Assembly: GCF_025399195.1 (NCBI RefSeq) | Contig: NW_026252110.1 | Coordinates: forward strand, 124,001-188,000 | Origin: Umbelopsis ramanniana AG | Taxonomy: Eukaryota > Mucoromycota > Umbelopsidomycetes > Umbelopsidales > Umbelopsidaceae | DNA length: 64,000 nucleotides | Reading direction: 5' to 3' | Part shown: positions 56,900 to 64,000 of the stretch, in pieces | Layout: each line of letters begins with the position of its first letter | Numbering within the stretch: position 1 is the stretch's first letter | Position numbers and translations under genes: made by a program | Notes under the pieces: model-generated | The model's input: only the letters and a program-made list of their open reading frames with translations | The model's database searches: none | What the model was told of the DNA's origin: nothing

Positions 56900-59800
56900 A
56901 TGCTGGACGATCTTTTGGTCGCTTTGCTCGAGGAATTAGCACTTGAAGGAAGTAAAGGTACGTGGTCCCAACCTCTCGTTCGTGATAATTCCACATTGTC
57001 TGAGAATCAAACGAATCGTCCGAACTGGTTGCAGGTGCAAGTCTCTCTCGAGTGTGGTCATTAGTCGGTAGCATCATATCGAAGAAAACGGCAGTGAAAT
57101 TCTCACGACACCTTGGAAAAGACATTGAACCGACAGTGGACGAATCATATCAACGGTTCTTATGGCCATATATTGTATCTTATCCAGGCATCGAGTTCAG
57201 TGCAGTCATCGCCAATGACAATCCAACTCTGCTGAAAATGGAGCCAGAAGAGTACAAAGAATACGATACAGCTTCATCGAGAAAAGATCTGCTTCTTACT
57301 GCCAAAGCTCAATTGCGACTAAGGATGCTTCTCGCTCCGTTACCAGTAAGATCCGAAATCGACTAATTTGTACTGTTAGCGGACAGCATACTCATCATTT
57401 TGTAGGTTGGATCAACTGTTAAAGATTCATTATACTCTGTGTTAGAGATGATAGGATTTTCTCGCGAAAATGGCATTACACAAGCTGATTTAGGGATTGC
57501 ACTTGGTCTGGATAGCCGGATGGTATTTAGTATGACGAAGCGGCTTGTGGATTACGATTTGATGTAAGTTTCAGTATTCTAGCAATCAACGTGATACTGC
57601 TTTTTCTAACCTACCAAATAGCATAAAAAAGCCAGCTGTTAGCAAAGGCAATTACACAGCACTTTGTCTCCTCAAGCGCTTCGAGGGAAGTAAGTCCGAT
57701 ACCCGATATGAGCCAGTCACGGAACTTGAAAAAGGCACGGAAAATGGACATGTCAAGACATCCAAGAGCGACAGTGAAAGTTTGGATGACAATGTTTCAT
57801 ACCGCAGCGACGTGGTGACTTCAAAAGTTATCCAGCTACTACAAAATAAAAGTGATAGAACTATGACTCTACAAGATCTGACCGATAAACTGGTAAGGCG
57901 TATCCAACAAATTTGTGATAATCAGTCGCCTGGGATTTTGCTTATAGCTGATTGTACATTTGTTCAAGGGGTTTTCACATGCAAACGTCAAATCGAAGAG
58001 GTGGTTTATGAGATACATTAGTAAACTTTGCGATGAGAAAGTACTTGAGAAAGTGGATTCACCAAATCAGTCAGGGAATACACCTCCTAGGTCAGTTCAT
58101 TTGCTGAAAGCTGATCATCAAGTTACTGGTAAGGCTGTCTTATATGAATGGAACAGAGGAATGGTGAGAACATTTGTTAAAATATACCATATTTGCTAGG
58201 ACCTGTGGCCAATCCTAGTATTCTTGTCACCGAGAAAGGTATACCGACTGGTGAAATAGAAGACGTTCCATTACAGTATTGTATATATAAACATATCGAA
58301 GCGTCTGGAGTACAAGGCGTTACATCTAATGTGAGTATAAGCATGGATTTCTCCTGTACATCAATGGTAATATTAAACACTGGCACTCTTTAGGACTTAC
58401 AAAATCTGATGCCGACCGCTCCCGCTCCCATACTATCGACAGCCCTTTCTAGCTTACATAAAGGTTCTGCGCCATTGACAATGAAACATCTTAGCTGCTT
58501 TGCGGTTATAGAAAGGCAGGGAAGAGAGCAGCGTCACCGCTTCTATACAGCCGCCAACTGGAAAAAACTCCGAAATGATCAAGCGAATGGAGATAACTTT
58601 GATGATGGCGCTGTATCTCAAGATGAGTTAGTTGCTGAAGAGATCAATGAGATGTCTGACACCAAACAAGGGCGTAAAGCCTCACATGCAAAGCGAAAAC
58701 GTTGGGATGACGAGCAGCCATCAAAATCTACCGACGAACTTTCTGATATTCCCTTGAAACGACCAAAAAAATCCAGAGTGAAGACAGCAGCTTTCGCGAA
58801 AACACAGAAAAAGTCACGTAGCATAAAGAAAAATACAGCCGATAATGATGTTCAGATGTTTGATGAAGATGAATTTGGCTACGGAGGTATGTGTTAGAAG
58901 GTAAATTGATGTTCTACAGAACATATCACTTAACCCATATTCAGCGATTGAAGACAATGCCATGAATCAATCCAAAGAAGGTTCACTAGCACCAACCGTT
59001 TCGCATAACGCAAACGCTTCTCATGAACCCCCACCAGAGAAAAATGACTTTGGCGAGGTGGATAATCAGTTACTTTCAAAGTATAATCAAGTCCAAGAGA
59101 CGGCAGTGTCATCAGTAAAGGACATCCATCAATATACCACAGCGAAAACGAACGATATCGTTACTAAAACGCCAACAAAGAAGTCTTCACGGCCAAAACC
59201 CAGCAAACCATCAGTGCAGAATGTCACACTTGAAAGGCGCATGGACGTTTTACATAATATTCTCAATAGTGACAAAGTGCGAGAAGTTGATTACACATTA
59301 GTCGATGATTTCAGTAAAGAAGACGCTATTGGTCAAGATGTACAATATACCGTTGACCGACGAACACTCACCAAAATAGCTCAGGGACTAGAAAAAGAGG
59401 GTAAGGCTCGAATCATTAAGGTCTCTATACCGTTGCTGAACGGTATGGTGGTAAACAAGAGCCTTCTCCTTCACGGTTCTGTGAATCCATCCGATGACGT
59501 TGTAAGCAAGTTCATAGAAGGAATACGAGAGCAGAATGCCTTAGTAGGTAGGTCTAGGCCTACGGAACCGACAAAACCATCTTTGGAAACCGAAAGAATA
59601 GGAGCATCAGACAAAGGAAGTACCCAAGTTACTGGCCAGGAGAGTAATCCCACTAGTTCACAGACCTCAGAAGTGATGGTCTCCTGTGAAAAAAAAGAAA
59701 ACCAAAACCCGAATGGGCAAACACACTGGCGGATCACGGCAAAATACTATGGATGGATACCGGCAATTATGCTTCGACTGAGAATACTTCACAGGCATAT

Positions 59801-62800
59801 GATGAAAATGGCTATTCAAGAATGGGCTCAGCAAGAGAGTTCTGAAGAAAAGCGACCCTGCAAGATTGCGATTGCAAAAATAATTACCAAAATGCCGTTG
59901 AAGACGTTTTTGAATGTGATTGGGGTGCACAAGAGAATTCCCAGGTTGGACTCGTTTTTGCTGACGGAAGGAAGCAATGAAATTGTCATCAACGATTTAC
60001 CTGATGGGTTACGTAGCCAGCTATTTGAGGGCCACTACAGGTTTCGAAAGTATCTTCGAGTTTCTTTGGAAACTCTGAGCTTATTAAAACTTGTCAATTT
60101 CACTGAATGTAAAGGTAAAGGAAGCCGCACACCAGCGGATTGCGAGCTACTTACTGTCGTTCCCTTGTGTGACTACAGGGAAGTGGGACATCCGGTCGTA
60201 CGCCATATGAAGATGACAACATTGAGTAATCAGACAGAATACTGGAAAGAGCTTCAATTTCTCAATACTGGTACCACACACAACAATTTTCGATCGAAGG
60301 CTTCGTCAAGACATCGTGCAGATTCCCAGGACACCCAAAAAAAATCATATGTACCTATGGAGCTATCTAGTATAACCAGTGTGTCAAGCTGGTTCATGAA
60401 GTTCGATCTCGATAGCCACACTCGGGAAGTCTTAGAAGGGCATGTGGATCGTGAAAACAAGAAAACCCCCTTGCAGAATCATCGACTTTGTTTGCAAATT
60501 GCCAATGAATGCAATATATCCGTGCAAACTGTACGGGATTACTTTAGAAGCATTGAGTCTGCAAACAAGAGGAGTGAGAGGAAACGTAAAGAAAAAGCTG
60601 CAAAGGCGCAAGGCACTGATGCTCGCAGTGTCACTGTCAGAAAACTCTTGGATACGGCTGTCCCGCAAAATGAAGCATCTTTCAAACCGCATGTCATCAC
60701 TACTGGTATACAAGGATGGGCTTTTAATAGAGGAAAAGCTAAGCGATACTCAAAGGCTGTTGAAAAAGTCTTTGAAGGAGAAGGTAGGAAGGACCGTTAA
60801 GGAATTGGCTAAATCGCCATTTTTACTTTTTGACCAATGATTATCTTTTGCAGACTCTGTTAATTTGGAAGACTTGACAAAGTATGCGAAATCGTACACA
60901 TCATGGACGCCACAAGAAGTGGAGCTCTTGATTTACAGCTATTCTATTCTGCGCTATCGAAGCCGGCATGTCAAATTTCTCTGGGGTGCAATGACCCGCG
61001 TTCTTCCCAATAGAACATCTGAAATTTGTCGGCATCAAATGACGAAAATATTGAAGCGTGAAGGCCAAAAGGAAGCTATTGACAAATTGGTTGAACTATG
61101 GGGTACCATATATGAACGATATGTCAGAAACGGGACTCTTGCAGACGACAACCCATTTGAAATGATCGATTTTGACTTGGCTGGCCAACTAAATATTTTC
61201 TTGCAAGAGCTGCAACGTAAAGAAGAGTGAGTATCTAGAGCGTTTGATAATTTTGAAACCATTATTTACAAAAGTGTACGTACTAGTGCCAAGTACACCT
61301 TTGATATCCCCTCCAACATAGAAGATATACCAGCGGCATTGGACTCACAAGATCTTACAATGAAAGTCAAGCGTATCAAGACCATTTCCGACTTTGCAGA
61401 TAAAATCATAAGCATGCATGATCGCCAGAGATTACTTTTAAAAGACCCTCTCAATGTTGCAATAGGTCAGAAAAAGCAATTGGTAAGAACAGGCAAAGAT
61501 TTGGACCCTGTAAGCATGAAAGCTCGTCAATACATTATGGTAAGAGCCAGTTCCAACGTGACTACCCAAATTATCATATGTCTAATGCAGTAGTCATAGA
61601 TGATATTGATGACACCTAGCGACCATTACGACCCTGCATTAGCGTATAGAGTGCTCAATAGTTTCCCTACTACTGTTGTTAGTAAAAGTATTCAGGATCT
61701 GCACCAAGCTGGATTGATTGTTAAAACAAAGCCATCTACTGGAGTGAGCATACCAGGAAGAGGTTTTGGTGTTTCCGAAAAGTAAGTAGGAAAAACGCAC
61801 CAACTATATAGATCTGTAATCATATTCTTACCTTTTTCTCCATCAGGTTTCTGCTCATGCTAACGACACACTTGGTTGATTTCGAGAAGATGAAATTGTT
61901 TTCAGATGAAGTCAATGTGCCGTCAATTGTGTCACCATTAATTCCAAACGCTGGTATGATGGTACTGTTAGATGCCGTTGCCGACAAGCGGATGGGTCTT
62001 ATCATTGGAAGTATTTCCAGTGAAAGGGACTATAGCTATTTGGGTAGGAACTCCAGACCTGGAAGTAAGTATAATTTGTCTTATCAGTTGAGAAAACAAT
62101 TGTTTTTGACATGGTGTATTTATGACTACAATAGAGGGACCATTGCATGTTGATGTCGCTATCAACAGACATACAAAACTACCTCAAGTTCCTCGGATTA
62201 AAGATACAGAAGAAGGGGCGATGAAAATACAAGCCCTGCCATTCGCCTTACATAACCAAAGAGTACAAGAATTAGTGGAAGCATACAAAAACCCTTTAAT
62301 ACTGGAGATCTGCCAAATAATTAACAGTGCAAAGGGGCTGGGTATACAGCCTTTTGAACTAAAGGTACGTCCCGTTAGATTCAACATACATTTTGAGAAT
62401 GGATCTAATAATATGGGCAATGAAATAGAGCAAGCTTTCGGCAAATGGAGTAGCTGCAACGGATGAACAAATTAGGACTGCGCTTCAAATTGTTGTCTCC
62501 AAAGCACCTCCGTTAGCTTATATGGGAGGCTACAACATACCTGTTGTGATTTCCACGGCATATTTAGACGACCTCGCTGTAGTACTCGAAGCTAACTCTA
62601 CTGTAAGCCGAACGGAAGATGACCATCAACTTGCTAAACGGCATAAGACAGAAGATTATGCATCCAACAGTACTCCTGTTAAACCGCGTTTATGGACAGA
62701 TATACATGGAAACAAAGTCAATCTTGTTTTGAGAGGATGCACTCAAGCTATTTTGAGTACAATTATCCGAAGACCTGGCGTATCAGAGGTAACTAACTTT

Positions 62801-63159
62801 TCGACAAAATGAAGCAAAAAGTTGATATTTCATATAACTTAACTTTCCGACATGTAGACTGCCATTCATGAAAAGTTTTCGCTCATTCTTGGTTTTGTTG
62901 AAGTGAAAGAAGTGCTGGATTATCTTGAAACTAGAAAAGCCGTTCGCTCAATCTCCACGATCATACCTCAGCCTGTCCATTTATTTTCTGCACCCTCTGT
63001 ATATAAGAAAACAGGTAAAAGCGGTATACTTTTATAAGAATGTGTTCTTCCATTACTGACATGGTGACACTGTTTATCACAACAGATCCAACTCACATTG
63101 ACAGCCAAATAGTCAAATGCTACTTCCCAAATTATGGATCTTTCTATAAAGTAATTTGA
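56900..63159 (+). CDS. TFIIIC largest subunit, B-block binding (GTF3C1/Tfc3-like)
   Basis: This subunit of the Pol III factor TFIIIC recognises the B box of tRNA genes. It has a dozen or more exons, the largest about 58946-60800. The start is the ATG at 56900 (MLDDLLVALLEELALEGSKG, split after AAAG), the family's winged-helix-like beginning; then FLWPYIVSYPGIEF and the B-block domain: SLYSVLEMIGFSRENGITQA, DLGIALGLDSRMVFSMTKRL, VDYDLIIKKPAV. Further winged-helix units follow: TSKVIQLLQNKSDRTMTLQD, MDVLHNILNSDKVREVDYTL and FLNVIGVHKRIPRLDSFLLT. Between are Lys-rich spacers (KKSRVKTAAFAKTQKKSRSI) and a Myb-like segment WTPQEVELLIYSYSILRYRS. The C-terminus KCYFPNYGSFYKVI ends at 63159, like the aromatic ends of homologues. 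Total about 1,800 aa. Confidence 0.85.
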
Positions 63160-63601
63160 AACAAACCCATATGTACATTCAGCCACAGATTCAGACACAT
63201 TTTTCAAGAACACCATTGCCTATAATTTAATTGAGATACTGTCAAGATTTGCAATAGTCTTTAATCACCGATATAACTCCCTTGTGAATATATTCTACAA
63301 AGTAGAGAGACTTTATGTTTGGAAGTCATGGAATGATGTCCAGACAATTCGTTCTCATTTTACGCCTTTTGGCCTATGTATTTGATGAATATATGGTTGG
63401 TAGAACACCATGGAACGGCGACAGAAGACTTTTCCCAAAATGCTGGCAAAACCCCGGAATTGGAAGAGGCTCAGTCAGCTCCCCGATTATCCAGCAAATT
63501 TTGCTATTTTTGTACCTTTTGGTTGAGATGCCAAGGCACCTTAATTTTTAGCTGACACCGCTCCAAAGCCCCCAAGCCTTGCCTCTTCTTTGCTCATTCT
63601 C
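63160..63601. other. Spacer between the TFIIIC gene and the next gene
   Basis: The 442 bp probably hold the TFIIIC 3' UTR and the promoter of the following gene. A frame of about 53 codons (63181-63390) is open here but is not needed to end the TFIIIC protein. Confidence 0.4.
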
Positions 63602-64000
63602 ATGGACCAGCCATACTCTCCAAGGCGTCAATCCTTTGGCTATCTTAATGCTCCTACGAGATCAAGATCTTTCGATGACGACCCTGAAGAGGATATGTAT
63701 CCTCCAAGGGAACTGAAATCCACTCGGTCTCAAACAGATCTGTTTGTCTCCATCAACATGCTCGCCACAGCTCTTGCAATGTTATTGCTGACGACGATCC
63801 CGGTTGTAGTATCCATCCCAGATATCTCAATTTGGTTTTCAGGAGACGCGCTTTGGAGACTCTTTGACCCGGTCATTACGCTCCCGTTGAACCTGTCAAT
63901 TATGTTGCAGGCTGAGGTCTTTCAAACCGGAGGAAAGCCTCGTTTTCGTAAGTGGCCAACTCAATTACAATTGCAATTGTTAGAATGTATTTATTTACGA
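63602..64000 (+). CDS. Unidentified membrane protein, 5' part (truncated by window end)
   Basis: The ATG at 63602 opens MDQPYSPRRQSFGYLNAPTR, a Ser/Arg- and Asp/Glu-rich cytosolic-looking head of about 45 residues. A hydrophobic segment (INMLATALAMLLLTTIPVVV) follows, then WFSGDALWRLFDPVITLPLN and further apolar sequence, suggesting two or more membrane passes. A GTAAGT donor at 63948 probably ends exon 1; the frame otherwise stays open to the last base. I do not recognise the family. Confidence 0.6.
   Translation, partial: MDQPYSPRRQSFGYLNAPTRSRSFDDDPEEDMYPPRELKSTRSQTDLFVSINMLATALAMLLLTTIPVVVSIPDISIWFSGDALWRLFDPVITLPLNLSIMLQAEVFQTGGKPRFRKWPTQLQLQLLECIYLR

Noticed and set aside
63181-63386. 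Continuation of TFIIIC through a long open frame after 63159
   Set aside because: The frame after the possible splice ends at once or shifts, and the protein already ends in the family's typical aromatic C-terminus.

Overview
The window is nuclear DNA of a fungus. Genes lie on both strands, most are split by many short GT-AG introns (about 50-150 nt), spacers are AT-rich with long T/A runs, and no bacterial operons, rRNA or recognisable transposons are seen. The gene set (Rer1, Kap95, Rix1, Utp10, TFIIIC largest subunit, Met8, Tps2-type trehalose phosphatase) is fungal. High intron density, a class I phosphodiesterase with a receiver-like N-terminus and a UBE3A-type HECT ligase point to an early-diverging lineage, probably Mucoromycota. 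That placement is inference.

Layout. 1-3099: 3' part of a Not4/Mot2-like gene (+). 3413-6409 and 6567-13386: ribosome-biogenesis genes RIX1 and UTP10, tandem on the minus strand. 13969-15499: PH-domain protein (+). 16582-18207: NAD malate dehydrogenase ending in a peroxisomal signal (-), divergent from 18680-22208, a trehalose-6-phosphate phosphatase (+). 22484-23604: RER1 (+). 24034-24745 frataxin, 25022-26333 CAF1 deadenylase and 26880-29301 a GATA-finger protein, all minus. 30005-33765: three consecutive intronless plus-strand genes, MET8, a compact uroporphyrinogen III methyltransferase and a secreted GDSL esterase. 34057-34676: PAP2-type membrane phosphatase (-), divergent from 35406-38138, a receiver-phosphodiesterase fusion (+). 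38610-40885: AIF-like oxidoreductase (-). 40886-43282: gene-poor, with one candidate small gene. 43283-45181: GRWD1/RRB1 (-). 46112-49911: importin beta (-). 50329-53145: HECT E3 (+). 53146-54917: a candidate 69-aa gene and unexplained sequence. 54918-55463 ureidoglycolate lyase, 55753-56710 TTC1-like TPR protein, 56900-63159 TFIIIC B-block subunit, and the start of a membrane protein at 63602, all plus.

Shared functions. RIX1, UTP10 and GRWD1 act in ribosome biogenesis and TFIIIC in Pol III transcription. Not4 and Caf1 belong to CCR4-NOT. MET8 and the methyltransferase make two consecutive steps of siroheme synthesis and are true neighbours. No mobile element, CRISPR array, tRNA or rRNA could be supported. 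Exon borders were deduced by hand from splice signals and reading-frame phase. They were fully phase-checked for RIX1, UTP10, MDH, RER1, the PH protein and the phosphodiesterase; elsewhere the coordinates are outer CDS limits.
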